NCBI GenBank assembly: GCA_031292615.1
Contig: JARLGT010000054.1
Coordinates: 1 to 32,845, forward strand
Source: Coriobacteriia bacterium
GTDB taxonomy: Bacteria > Actinomycetota > Coriobacteriia > Anaerosomatales > JAAXUF01
Length of the DNA stretch: 32,845 nucleotides
Reading direction: 5' to 3'
Shown here: positions 1 through 7,433 of the stretch, in pieces
How positions within the stretch are numbered: the first letter of the stretch is position 1
Layout of the letters: each line of letters opens with the position of its first letter
Notes under the pieces: model-generated
Database searches by the model: none
The model's input: only the letters and a program-made list of their open reading frames with translations
Told to the model about the DNA's origin: nothing
Translations under genes and position numbers: made by a program

Positions 1-469
1 GCGGCTCGAAGGACTCGAAGAAGATGATGACGTTGTGGTCGCCTGGAGGGACCGTTGGAGGCACGGTGATCGAGAACTTCACCGGGATGCGCTGTTTGGG
101 GGTGAGCTCGAGGTACGGGATGTTCCCCAGCGACTTGCTGTTCGCAGGCATCTTGATCGTCGTCCACGACGACGGCAGCGAAAGCGACTGCAGGTCGGCG
201 CGCGTAGGCGTGACGTACGTGACCGCACCGTTGGGGTCGACCTTCATGTCCGACGCGTACACCATGACCTTAAGCGGCTCGTCGCCATCGTTCATCACGA
301 CGACCTCGCCGTTGGCCTGCTGGCCGGCGGACAGGTCGAAGCGGAACGTGCCTGCCGAGAGCCCAAGCGTTCGGGTCGCGAACGCCGAGCTAGGAAGAGC
401 GAGGAGCGACGCAGCAACCAGCGCCGCGACGCCGAGAAGGCGAGCGCGGGAAGGGTGACGGGGAGCCAT
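1..469 (-). CDS. Secreted protein with Ig-like N-terminal domain (3' part missing)
   Basis: The gene runs off the left edge, so only the first 156 or so codons are visible. The product begins with a basic tail (MAPRHPSRARLL), a hydrophobic stretch and an AFA-type signal peptidase site near residue 32, so it should be exported. The mature part starts with a beta-rich segment (GTFRFDLSAGQQANGEVVV) and later has the PPTVPPGDHNVIIFF pattern. This resembles DUF916/NEW3-type Ig-like domains of Gram-positive surface proteins; it is pattern recognition, not a proven family. The ATG overlaps the TGA of the upstream LytTR regulator by one base (TGATG), so the two are almost certainly co-transcribed and translationally coupled. 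Whether a membrane anchor follows cannot be seen. Confidence 0.8.
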   Translation of the reverse strand, partial: MAPRHPSRARLLGVAALVAASLLALPSSAFATRTLGLSAGTFRFDLSAGQQANGEVVVMNDGDEPLKVMVYASDMKVDPNGAVTYVTPTRADLQSLSLPSSWTTIKMPANSKSLGNIPYLELTPKQRIPVKFSITVPPTVPPGDHNVIIFFESFEP

Positions 470-1218
470 CAGATGCCGACCGCCTCTCGGAACGTCCGGA
501 CCTGTCGTCGTGCCACTGGAATGTGCGTCTCGTCGCGATCAGATGCCACGACCACGTAGCTACCGTCCACCCGCAGTATCTCCTTCACCTTGTTGAGGTT
601 CACGAGGTAGCTCCTGTGCACGCGCGTGAATGTCTCGCGCGACAGTTTGCCCTCGAGTTCGCCAAGCGTCATGTCGACAAGATACTGGTTCTCGTAGGTA
701 TGTGCGTAGGTGGACTTGTTCCGTGCCGAGAGAAGCACGATGTCGTCGATGTTGAGCAGCACGGTACGGCCGCCCTTGCGAACCGCAAGCTTGCGAAACT
801 CGCTCTCCCCCGCCCCGGTCTGCTCGGCCGCGACATGGCGGCGCGCCTTGGCGAGACTCTCGACGCGCGCTGCAAGTTCGAGCACGTTGAAAGGCTTGGT
901 GACGTATTGCTGAACGCCTTGCTTGAAGGCGAGGATCTTGGCCAGGTCCTGGGTCTTGGCGCTGAGCATGATGACGGGCATATCACCGAGTGTGGGGCTG
1001 TTGCGGATGTCCATGAGGCACATCCAACCGTCGACGCGCGGCATCATGATGTCGAGCACCACTACATCGACGCGTTCCCGGCCGAGAACCTCGAGCCCCT
1101 CGGCGCCGTCGGAGGCACCGTAGACGCTCATGCCCTCGGCCTCGAGACCGGCGCGAATCATCTCAACAACTGCGCTGTCGTCATCGATGACGAGCACATG
1201 AATAGGTTCGTCGCCCAC
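469..1218 (-). CDS. LytTR-family response regulator
   Basis: A cytoplasmic two-component response regulator of about 249 residues. The N-terminal receiver domain (about residues 5-120) shows the acidic pocket VLVIDDD, the phospho-acceptor in VVLDIMMPRVDGW, the Ser of VIMLSAK and the Lys of VTKPF. The C-terminal LytTR DNA-binding domain (about 145-249) carries the typical FTRVHRSYLVNLNKVKEI stretch. The GTG at 1218 was chosen because a strong Shine-Dalgarno (GAGGGAG) lies six bases upstream; an in-frame ATG at 1233 is the alternative. No histidine kinase is in the window, so its partner is unknown. The gene directly downstream encodes a secreted protein coupled by TGATG. LytTR regulators often control cell-surface or biofilm genes, but the target here is inferred. 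Confidence 0.9.
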   Translation of the reverse strand: MGDEPIHVLVIDDDSAVVEMIRAGLEAEGMSVYGASDGAEGLEVLGRERVDVVVLDIMMPRVDGWMCLMDIRNSPTLGDMPVIMLSAKTQDLAKILAFKQGVQQYVTKPFNVLELAARVESLAKARRHVAAEQTGAGESEFRKLAVRKGGRTVLLNIDDIVLLSARNKSTYAHTYENQYLVDMTLGELEGKLSRETFTRVHRSYLVNLNKVKEILRVDGSYVVVASDRDETHIPVARRQVRTFREAVGI

Positions 1219-1244
1219 CGCTCGCTCCCTCATTCCGGCCGAAT

Positions 1245-1305
1245 GGAAGGGCCTTCCTACCTGACGCACGGCGCAGCGCGCCGTTCGTCCACGTTCTGGA
1301 TTGTA
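1245..1305 (-). promoter_or_regulatory. Leader of the LytTR regulator: -10 box and two hairpins
   Basis: On the minus strand a good -10 hexamer TACAAT lies at 1305-1300; no convincing -35 is seen at 16-18 bases. The predicted leader then contains a perfect 7-bp stem with a 3-base loop (1268-1284, arms ACGGCGC/GCGCCGT) and a second palindrome with 6-bp arms (1245-1257, GGAAGG/CCTTCC) about 25 bases before the start. They could be RNA structures or protein sites. Confidence 0.35.
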
Positions 1306-1320
1306 CCCCAGCGGTCTGAC

Positions 1321-1342
1321 ATCGCGGCCGAATGCCCGCGAT
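1321..1342 (-). terminator. Hairpin just after nfnB stop (possible terminator)
   Basis: Perfect inverted repeat with 7-bp arms (ATCGCGG/CCGCGAT) and an 8-base loop, starting six bases past the stop codon of nfnB. There is no U-run after it, so termination would be weak or the stem may only protect the transcript end. Confidence 0.35.
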
Positions 1343-1348
1343 TCAGCG

Positions 1349-2860
1349 CTAAGAGGTGGCGCGCTCCCGCAACCAGCGGTCCATCGCGCGTGCCGACGTC
1401 TTGCCCGCACCCATCGCCAGGATCACCGTCGCCGAGCCGGTCACGATATCCCCGCCCGAGAACACCCCGGGTAGATTGGTCGCGCCTTCCTCGTCGGTGA
1501 GCACGTAGCCGCGGCGCGACAACTCGATGCCGGGCGCGGCCGCTTTCAGCAGAGGATTCGGACGCGTCCCCACGGCGATGATGACGGTGTCGCACTCGAT
1601 TGAGAAGTCGGCGCCCAGCACGCATACCGGCGCGCGGCGTCCGCTCTCGTCGGGCTCGGAGAGCTCCATCCGATTAGCGACTATCCCGGTCACGAAGCCA
1701 TCGCGGCCCACAATCTCGGCCGGAGAGCAGAGCATCTTGAACTCGACACCCTCCTCTTTGGCGTGATGAACCTCTTCCTTGCGCGCAGGCATCTCGTCTT
1801 GGGTGCGCCGATAGACGAGAAAGACCTCCTCGGCACCAAGTCGAAGCGCGGTGCGTGCCGCATCCATCGCCACATTACCGCCGCCGATGACCGCGACCTT
1901 GCGTCCGCGTGCCACCGGCGTGTCTGCCTTGCTAGGAAACTCGTAGGCTCGCATCAAGTTGACGCGAGTGAGGAACTCGTTGGCCGAGAACACCCCGTTG
2001 AAGTTCTCGCCCGGAATCCCCATGAACACGGGAAGGCCGGCGCCGCTGCCCACGAAGACAGCGTCAAAGCCCTCCTCGCCGAGCAGCTCGGGTACGGTCG
2101 TGAGCTGTCCCACCACCGTGTCCGTGACGATCTCGACGCCCACCGAGGAGAGCATCTCGATCTCGGCGGCGACGATGGCCTTGGGCAGGCGGAACTCGGG
2201 GATGCCGTACGTCAGCACGCCGCCAGGGGCGTGAAGTGACTCGAAGATGGTGACGCCGTGTCCGAGCTTGGCCAGCTCGCCTGCGCACGCTAAGCCAGCC
2301 GGACCGCTACCGACGACGGCGCAGCGCATGCCGCTCGGCGCGGCGACCTCGGGCACGCATCGGTGGTCGAGCTCGCATGCCAAGTCCGTGTCGCCGAGAA
2401 AACGCTCGAGTCGGCCAATCGCGACGGGCTCGCCCTTCTTGGCGAGCACGCACGACGCCTCGCACTGCTCTTCCTGCGGGCAGACACGACCGCAGACGGC
2501 TGGCAGAGCATTGCGCTCCTTGAGCACCGACACGCCTCGGGTCAGATCGCCCTCGATGATGGCGCCGATGAACTCACGAATGTCGATGTTGACCGGACAG
2601 CCCTGTTGGCATGTCGGGTTGGGGCACTGGAGGCAGCGGTTGGCCTCGGCGAGTGCTTCGTCGGCCGAGTAGCCAAACGCGACCTCGTCGAAGCTCGACC
2701 GGCGCTGCTCAGGCGAGCGCTCGGGCATGGGCGTACGCGGTGCGCGCGAGGCGCGATGGCGGGGCTTCGCGGCACGTGCGCGATCTCGATCGCGCTGGCG
2801 CTCCCGCTCCCTATCGCGGTCGGCGTCGCCAAGCGACGTCGTGTCGTCTACAGGTGGCAT
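1349..2860 (-). CDS. nfnB: NfnB/SudA-type flavoprotein (GltD-like, large Nfn subunit)
   Basis: Large subunit of the NADH-dependent reduced ferredoxin:NADP+ oxidoreductase (Nfn), also annotated as sulfide dehydrogenase subunit or homotetrameric GltA. In this family the enzyme couples NADPH, NADH and ferredoxin by electron bifurcation in the cytoplasm. The 503-residue product has eight cysteines for two [4Fe-4S] clusters (C76, C79, C84, C88; C123, C127, C133, C137), an FAD-binding GSGPAG near 184, an NAD(P)-binding GGGNVAMDAAR near 326 and a C-terminal FAD loop (VFSGGDIVTGSATV). The ATG at 2860 has a GGGGGTG Shine-Dalgarno and overlaps the end of nfnA by 13 bases. Before the first cluster there is an extra Arg/Asp/Glu-rich stretch (residues 13-31), not usual for the family. 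No glutamate synthase large subunit is nearby, and the NfnA-like partner is adjacent, favouring Nfn over GOGAT. Confidence 0.88.
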   Translation of the reverse strand: MPPVDDTTSLGDADRDRERERQRDRDRARAAKPRHRASRAPRTPMPERSPEQRRSSFDEVAFGYSADEALAEANRCLQCPNPTCQQGCPVNIDIREFIGAIIEGDLTRGVSVLKERNALPAVCGRVCPQEEQCEASCVLAKKGEPVAIGRLERFLGDTDLACELDHRCVPEVAAPSGMRCAVVGSGPAGLACAGELAKLGHGVTIFESLHAPGGVLTYGIPEFRLPKAIVAAEIEMLSSVGVEIVTDTVVGQLTTVPELLGEEGFDAVFVGSGAGLPVFMGIPGENFNGVFSANEFLTRVNLMRAYEFPSKADTPVARGRKVAVIGGGNVAMDAARTALRLGAEEVFLVYRRTQDEMPARKEEVHHAKEEGVEFKMLCSPAEIVGRDGFVTGIVANRMELSEPDESGRRAPVCVLGADFSIECDTVIIAVGTRPNPLLKAAAPGIELSRRGYVLTDEEGATNLPGVFSGGDIVTGSATVILAMGAGKTSARAMDRWLRERATS

Positions 2861-3687
2861 TGGCACCCCCGGCTGTACTCGGCATCGGCCTCGCGCTCGA
2901 TGTCGGAGTAGATACGCTGGCGGCTCATGAGCTCTTCGAAGTCGACCGCGTGGCCGTCGAAATCGGGACCTTCGACGCAGCCGAACTTGGTCTCGCCGCC
3001 CACAGTCACGCGACAGGCCCCGCACATGCCGGTGCCGTCTACCATGATCGGGTTGAGCGAGACGGTGGTCGGCACGTCAAACTCGCGCGTCGTGGCCGCG
3101 GCGAACTTCATCATTATGGCGGGTCCGACAGCGAACGCAGCGTCGAGCTCGCCCGACGAGCACAGCTCCTTGAGTGGGGCCGTGACCAGGCCCTTACGAC
3201 CCGCCGAGCCATCGTCGGTGCAGATCACCAGCTCGCGCAGCGGAAGCGCGCGCAGCTCCTTCTCGAGAATCAGCAGCTCGCTGTTGCGGGCCCCCACGAT
3301 CACGGTCACCTCGCCGCCGGCCTCGCACATCGCACGGGCGACCGGGTATGCAACGGCCACGCCCACGCCACCGCCCACGATGGCCACACGACCGGCACCC
3401 TCGGTGTGGGTTGGGACGCCGAGTGGCCCGACGACATCGGCAAGCATGTCGCCGACCTCGAGATGCGACAGAGCATGCGTGGTCTTGCCGACTCGCATGA
3501 AGATGAAGCGGATCCAGCCTTGCTCGGCGGACCAGTCGCTGAAGGTGAGTGGAATGCGCTCGCCATTCTCGTCGGTGCGCACCATGAGGAACTGGCCGGC
3601 GCGTGCTTTGGCCGCGATCTTAGGCGCCTCGACGCCCATCTCGAAGACGGCCTCGGAGAGCTGACGCTTGTGAACGATGCGGAACAT
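2848..3687 (-). CDS. nfnA: NfnA/SudB ferredoxin-NADP+ reductase subunit
   Basis: Small Nfn subunit of 279 residues, a dihydroorotate dehydrogenase electron-transfer (PyrK)-like FAD/NAD(H) protein. The FAD-binding barrel occupies the first ~95 residues (GQFLMVRTDENGERIPLTF). The nucleotide-binding GGGVGVAVAYPVARAM follows, and the C-terminus carries the [2Fe-2S] signature GTGMCGACRVTV...FGCVEGPDFDGH, which is diagnostic for NfnA within the family. The ATG at 3687 has a GGAGG Shine-Dalgarno five bases upstream. nfnB follows with a 13-base overlap, so the two subunits are co-translated. Transcription likely starts from the extended -10 promoter 55 bases upstream. With NfnB it balances NADH, NADPH and ferredoxin pools, consistent with an anaerobe. 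Confidence 0.9.
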   Translation of the reverse strand: MFRIVHKRQLSEAVFEMGVEAPKIAAKARAGQFLMVRTDENGERIPLTFSDWSAEQGWIRFIFMRVGKTTHALSHLEVGDMLADVVGPLGVPTHTEGAGRVAIVGGGVGVAVAYPVARAMCEAGGEVTVIVGARNSELLILEKELRALPLRELVICTDDGSAGRKGLVTAPLKELCSSGELDAAFAVGPAIMMKFAAATTREFDVPTTVSLNPIMVDGTGMCGACRVTVGGETKFGCVEGPDFDGHAVDFEELMSRQRIYSDIEREADAEYSRGCQCHL

Positions 3688-3742
3688 GGTCCTCCGTGGG
3701 GCCGTGGTCGTGCCTCGCCAAAGGTCGGTGAGGCGTCGAAAC

Positions 3743-3748
3743 AGTATA
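3743..3748 (-). promoter_or_regulatory. Predicted extended -10 of the nfnAB promoter
   Basis: The minus strand reads TGC-TATACT about 55 bases before the nfnA ATG. The TG extension compensates for a poor -35 (CTGCGA, 16 bases upstream). It is the best promoter-like site in the divergent 251-base gap between nfnA and the M23 peptidase gene. Confidence 0.4.
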
Positions 3749-3938
3749 GCAGCGGGCTTGCTCGTCGCAGCCCTGCGGCAAAGAGCGTCAACCACACCCC
3801 AAACGCACAGGTTGTTGCCGGGTTGTGGCCTGCTCCGGGGCGAGAGAAGAGCGTTCGAGTGGTATTATTCTGGGCAGTGAACGCCCTTCCGGACGGCACA
3901 CACCACTACAACGCAGCAGCCCCGGAGGATCTTCCAGC

Positions 3939-5153
3939 ATGACTCGCTTCCGCGCATACCTCGCGGCAACCCTCTGCATGGCGCTGCTTCTCGCTGCCGT
4001 CACCCCTGCCTATGCTGTCTCCGCCGCCGATGCTGCCAAGCATGCGAGCACGGCGGCGTCGGCCCGCGCCAAGGCCGCACAGGAGCAGGTGCTGGCCAAC
4101 CAGCTCAAGACCGAGGCTGCCAAGCTGGACGACAAGGTCCAGTCGCTGCAGTCGCAGGCCAACGCGCTGGACCCCCAGATCACCACGGCTGCCACCCGGG
4201 CCCAGACCCTGCGCCAGCAGGTCGACTCCATGCGCTCGCAGATCTCGTCTAAGACCGCTCAGATCAGTGCCACGCAGGCCGAGGTTGCCCGCGAGCAAGG
4301 CTTGCTCGCCGAGCGCGTTACAGCGGCTTACAAGGGCGGTGAGTGGTGGACATACATCGACATGCTCCTCGGCGCGCATGACTTCCGCGATCTGATCGCG
4401 CGCACGGAGCTGGTCGATCGCGTCCTACGAGCCAACAGCGCCGCTGCCGAGCAGCTCTCGGCGAGCAAGACGGTGCTAAGCCAGCAGAAGGCCGCACTCG
4501 ATCAGGCGCTGGCTGACGTAGACGCGAAGCGCCATGAGGCCGACGCGGTCGAGCAGAACCTCAAAGGGCTGCAGAGCGCGCGCCAAGAAAAGGTCGCCGC
4601 TCAGCAAGGGGTTCTCAACGCCAAGTCACAGCTCCTGGCCGAGACTCAGCACAACGCCAAGCGACTCCTCGCTATCGCAGACGCCGAGCAGGCCGAGTCG
4701 GCGCGCATCCGCGCCGAGCTCTCGCGCTCGTCGCACGGCTCGGGCTCGTACCACGGCGGCATGTCGTGGCCGGTCCCGGGCTTCCAGCAGATCACCTCGC
4801 CGTTCGGATGGCGAATGCATCCCATCCTGCACAAGCGGATCTTCCACGCGGGTATCGATATCTCCGGCCCGGGCATCAACGGCGCGCCGATCATTGCTGC
4901 TGGTGCTGGCACGGTCATCGCCGCCGGACCGCACGGCGGCTACGGGAACGTCGTCATGATCGACCACGGCAACGGCGTCGTCACCGTGTACGGTCATCAG
5001 CAGAGCGGCGGAATCCGAGTCTCTGTCGGCCAGCACGTCAAACGCGGCCAGCGTATCGGCACCGTCGGTTCCACCGGAATGTCTACCGGCCCCCACCTGC
5101 ACTTCGAGGTGCGTGTCAACGGAAGCGCCGTCAACCCGCTGAACTACCTCTAG
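3939..5153 (+). CDS. Secreted coiled-coil M23 endopeptidase (EnvC/PcsB-like)
   Basis: A 404-residue exported peptidoglycan hydrolase or hydrolase activator. A signal peptide covers residues 1-26 (cleavage after AYA). A long Ala/Gln/Lys-rich coiled coil follows (about 30-260), then a Ser/Gly/His linker and a C-terminal LytM/M23 domain (about 280-404). The domain keeps the zinc ligands and catalytic residues: HAGIDISG (H...D) and GPHLHFEV (HxH). Enzymes of this architecture cut peptide cross-links at division or growth sites; as the zinc residues are intact this copy is probably active. Start ATG 3939 has GGAGG ten bases upstream. It is transcribed towards pth, whose stop is only 11 bases beyond, with no terminator hairpin visible between the convergent genes. 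Confidence 0.9.
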   Translation: MTRFRAYLAATLCMALLLAAVTPAYAVSAADAAKHASTAASARAKAAQEQVLANQLKTEAAKLDDKVQSLQSQANALDPQITTAATRAQTLRQQVDSMRSQISSKTAQISATQAEVAREQGLLAERVTAAYKGGEWWTYIDMLLGAHDFRDLIARTELVDRVLRANSAAAEQLSASKTVLSQQKAALDQALADVDAKRHEADAVEQNLKGLQSARQEKVAAQQGVLNAKSQLLAETQHNAKRLLAIADAEQAESARIRAELSRSSHGSGSYHGGMSWPVPGFQQITSPFGWRMHPILHKRIFHAGIDISGPGINGAPIIAAGAGTVIAAGPHGGYGNVVMIDHGNGVVTVYGHQQSGGIRVSVGQHVKRGQRIGTVGSTGMSTGPHLHFEVRVNGSAVNPLNYL

Positions 5154-5164
5154 CGACGGCGCCC

Positions 5165-5731
5165 TTAGTCCGCGTTGAACTCCTGCATGGTCGCATCCGG
5201 CCCGTGCTCGAGCAGGCTGATGACAGCTTGCGCCGCCGTTGGGATGCTCGCTTCGAGGTCGTCGAAGACGGCGCCCTTGAGTGGCTGCAGGACGTAGTCG
5301 GCCGCGTCCATGCGCCCGGGCGGGCGGCCCACCCCAACACGGACGCGCAGGTAGCTGTCGCTGTCGAGCTGCTCGTGCAACGAGCGCAAGCCGTTGTGGC
5401 CGCCGTGGCCTCCCCCGCGCTTCACTCGCACCTTGCCAGCCGCCAGATCGATATCGTCGTGGACGACGATGATCTCGGCGACCTCAACGTTGTAGAGCTC
5501 GGCGAGCTTCTTGACCGAGCTGCCCGACAAGTTCATGAACGTCTGCGGCTTGGCAAGCACCAGGTCTTCGCCACCGAAACGAACGACGGCGACCTTCGCA
5601 CCCCCCTGATCCTTCCAGTAGGAAGCGCGAAGGTCGTCGCCGAGAAGATCAATCACAAGAAACCCGGCGTTGTGACGCGTTGACGCGTACTCTCGGCCGG
5701 GATTGCCGAGCCCAACCACCAAACGAGTCAC
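5165..5731 (-). CDS. pth: Peptidyl-tRNA hydrolase
   Basis: A 188-residue cytoplasmic enzyme that releases peptides from peptidyl-tRNA dropped by stalled ribosomes. Family signatures are complete: VVGLGNPGREYASTRHNAGF at the start with catalytic His20, KPQTFMNLSG, HDDIDLAAGKVRVKRGGGHGGHNGL with the catalytic Asp, and YLRVRVGVGRP. Length matches bacterial Pth. The start is GTG at 5731, three bases after the rplY stop; the Shine-Dalgarno (GAGGACGAG) lies in the rplY tail, so translation is probably coupled. It is the last gene of the prs-rplY-pth group, the same order as in Bacillus and Mycobacterium. Confidence 0.96.
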   Translation of the reverse strand: MTRLVVGLGNPGREYASTRHNAGFLVIDLLGDDLRASYWKDQGGAKVAVVRFGGEDLVLAKPQTFMNLSGSSVKKLAELYNVEVAEIIVVHDDIDLAAGKVRVKRGGGHGGHNGLRSLHEQLDSDSYLRVRVGVGRPPGRMDAADYVLQPLKGAVFDDLEASIPTAAQAVISLLEHGPDATMQEFNAD

Positions 5732-5734
5732 GTG

Positions 5735-6367
5735 CTACTCGTCCTCAGGCTTGCCGCCGATGAGCTCGGGCTGGGCCTCCTCGGCAATCTCTTCCTCTTC
5801 GACCTCGACACGCGGCGCCTGGACCGATACCAGGACCTCTTCGGGGTCGTCCAAGATCTCGACACCCTTGGGAGCCACGATGTCCTTGACGTGAAGCACG
5901 TCACCGATCTCGAGAGCGGCCACGTCGACGTCGATGGACTCGGGTAGGTCGCCCGGCTTGGCCTCGACGTTGATCTCGTGGAAGTTTGTTGTCAGCACGC
6001 CGCCGGCCTTAACTCCAGCCGGATCGTTGACGTAGTGCAGCGTGATCGACGCGTGTACCGCGACGTTCATCTGAATGACCATGAAGTCGACGTGGATGAT
6101 CTCGCCCTTGATCGGCGACGTCTGCATTTCGCGGATCATGGCGTTGACCGGCTTGCTCTCGCCCTCGACTTGGAGCTCGACGATGATCGAGCTCGACGCG
6201 TGGTGCGACATCAGGAGTTCGAAGTCGTGACGGTCGACCGACAGCGACAGGGTCTCGCGGCCCGGACCGTAGAGCACGGCCGGAATGCGGTTCTCGCTCG
6301 CGAGCCGGCGGTTCGCCTTGCCGATGATGGTGCGAGGGAACACCGGCAGAAGTGTAGAGGCAGTCAT
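5735..6367 (-). CDS. rplY: Ribosomal protein bL25, CTC/TL5 long form
   Basis: A 210-residue ribosomal protein of the general stress CTC/TL5 type that binds 5S rRNA. The N-terminal L25 domain (about 1-95) has IPAVLYGPGRETLSLSVD; the C-terminal beta domain (about 100-190) has VGD-like repeats and LHVKDIVAPKGVEIL. The acidic tail (EVEEEEIAEEAQPE) is typical of actinobacterial and Firmicute forms. The ATG at 6367 follows an AAGGAG Shine-Dalgarno. It lies 67 bases downstream of prs and 3 bases upstream of pth, so it is read as part of that operon. Confidence 0.96.
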   Translation of the reverse strand: MTASTLLPVFPRTIIGKANRRLASENRIPAVLYGPGRETLSLSVDRHDFELLMSHHASSSIIVELQVEGESKPVNAMIREMQTSPIKGEIIHVDFMVIQMNVAVHASITLHYVNDPAGVKAGGVLTTNFHEINVEAKPGDLPESIDVDVAALEIGDVLHVKDIVAPKGVEILDDPEEVLVSVQAPRVEVEEEEIAEEAQPELIGGKPEDE

Positions 6368-6434
6368 AGTCGACGAGCTCCTTCGGTTGTCATGCGTGGT
6401 CAGTCAGTAGGTACCCCACTCGAGGGCCTTGAAC

Positions 6435-7397
6435 TTACAGCTGGAAGTCCGGGTCGAAGAGCTCAGAGACGGATTCATCGTTGAAGACGTTCTGCACCGC
6501 ATGGGCGAACAGCGGTGCGACCGACAGCACGCGAATCTTGCCGTGCTGCCTTTCCTCCGGCACCGGGATGGTATTGGTGACGATGAGCTCCCGGATAGGA
6601 GCCGCCTCGATACGCTCATACGCCGGTGCCGAGAAGATGCCGTGCGTGGCCGTGACGTACACCTCCTTGGCTCCCTTCGCCATCAGCGCCTTGGCGCCCT
6701 CGGTGATCGAGCCGGCGGTGTCGATCATGTCGTCGGCCACGATACAGACCTTGCCGTCGACCTCACCGATGACGTGCGTGATCTCAGCGACGTTGTGCTC
6801 CGGACGGCCCTTGTGCATGATCGCAAGTCCCGCTCCGAGCATGTTCGAGAGCTTCTTGCAGGCCTTGGCGCGACCCACGTCCGGCGAAACCACGACGCAG
6901 TCCTCAAGGTGCAGCGACTCGAAGTAGTCGGCGAGGATGGGAAGCGCCGTCAAGTGGTTCACCGGCTGGTTGAAGAAGCCTTGGATCTGGCCCTGGTGCA
7001 GGTCCATCGTGATGACACGGTTGACACCTGCGACGGTGAGAACGTCGGCGACCAGCTTGGCTGTGATCGGCTCGCGGGCCGCCGACTTCTTGTCTTGCCG
7101 AGCATAACCGTAGTGGCTTATGACCGCCGTGATCGAACGCGCCGAGGCTCGCTTGGCCGCATCCACCATGATGAGCAGCTCCATGAGCGTCTCGTTGACG
7201 GGGGCACAGACCGACTGGATGATGAACACGTCGGCACCTCGAACGCTCTCAAGGTAGCGCACGTAGATCTCGCCGTTGGCGAACTTGCGGATCTTGACGT
7301 TGCCGAGCTCGATACCCAGGTGCCGGACCACGCCCTCGGCGAGCTCGGGATTGCTCGTACCGGCGAACACCTGCATGCGCTTGGTCTGCTGGGGCAT
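6435..7397 (-). CDS. prs: Ribose-phosphate pyrophosphokinase
   Basis: A 320-residue class I PRPP synthase making phosphoribosyl pyrophosphate from ribose-5-phosphate and ATP for purine, pyrimidine, His, Trp and NAD synthesis. Visible motifs: MQVFAGTSNPELAEGV at the start, the flexible loop KFANGEIYV, ISHYGYARQDKK (ATP), MDLHQGQIQGFF (metal binding), VVSPDVGRAKA and the PRPP-binding loop VADDMIDTAGSI. The start codon ATG 7397 has only a weak, distant Shine-Dalgarno (GGAG, 12 bases). Its leader closely resembles that of metG (see findings). glmU lies 36 bases upstream, as in Bacillus and actinobacteria. Confidence 0.97.
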   Translation of the reverse strand: MPQQTKRMQVFAGTSNPELAEGVVRHLGIELGNVKIRKFANGEIYVRYLESVRGADVFIIQSVCAPVNETLMELLIMVDAAKRASARSITAVISHYGYARQDKKSAAREPITAKLVADVLTVAGVNRVITMDLHQGQIQGFFNQPVNHLTALPILADYFESLHLEDCVVVSPDVGRAKACKKLSNMLGAGLAIMHKGRPEHNVAEITHVIGEVDGKVCIVADDMIDTAGSITEGAKALMAKGAKEVYVTATHGIFSAPAYERIEAAPIRELIVTNTIPVPEERQHGKIRVLSVAPLFAHAVQNVFNDESVSELFDPDFQL

Positions 7398-7433
7398 CTT
7401 TCGGCGCGCTCCGTTCCTGAAGTGTCGGCGATG

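Noticed and set aside
1349-2860. Glutamate synthase small subunit (GltD)
   Set aside because: Sequence is similar, but no GltB gene is nearby and the adjacent partner carries the NfnA [2Fe-2S] signature, so Nfn is preferred.
2611-3942. Plus-strand frame of 443 codons
   Set aside because: Antisense to nfnA and nfnB, whose cofactor motifs are intact; a GC-rich shadow.
5154-5164. Bidirectional terminator between the M23 gene and pth
   Set aside because: The 11-base gap is too short and shows no inverted repeat.
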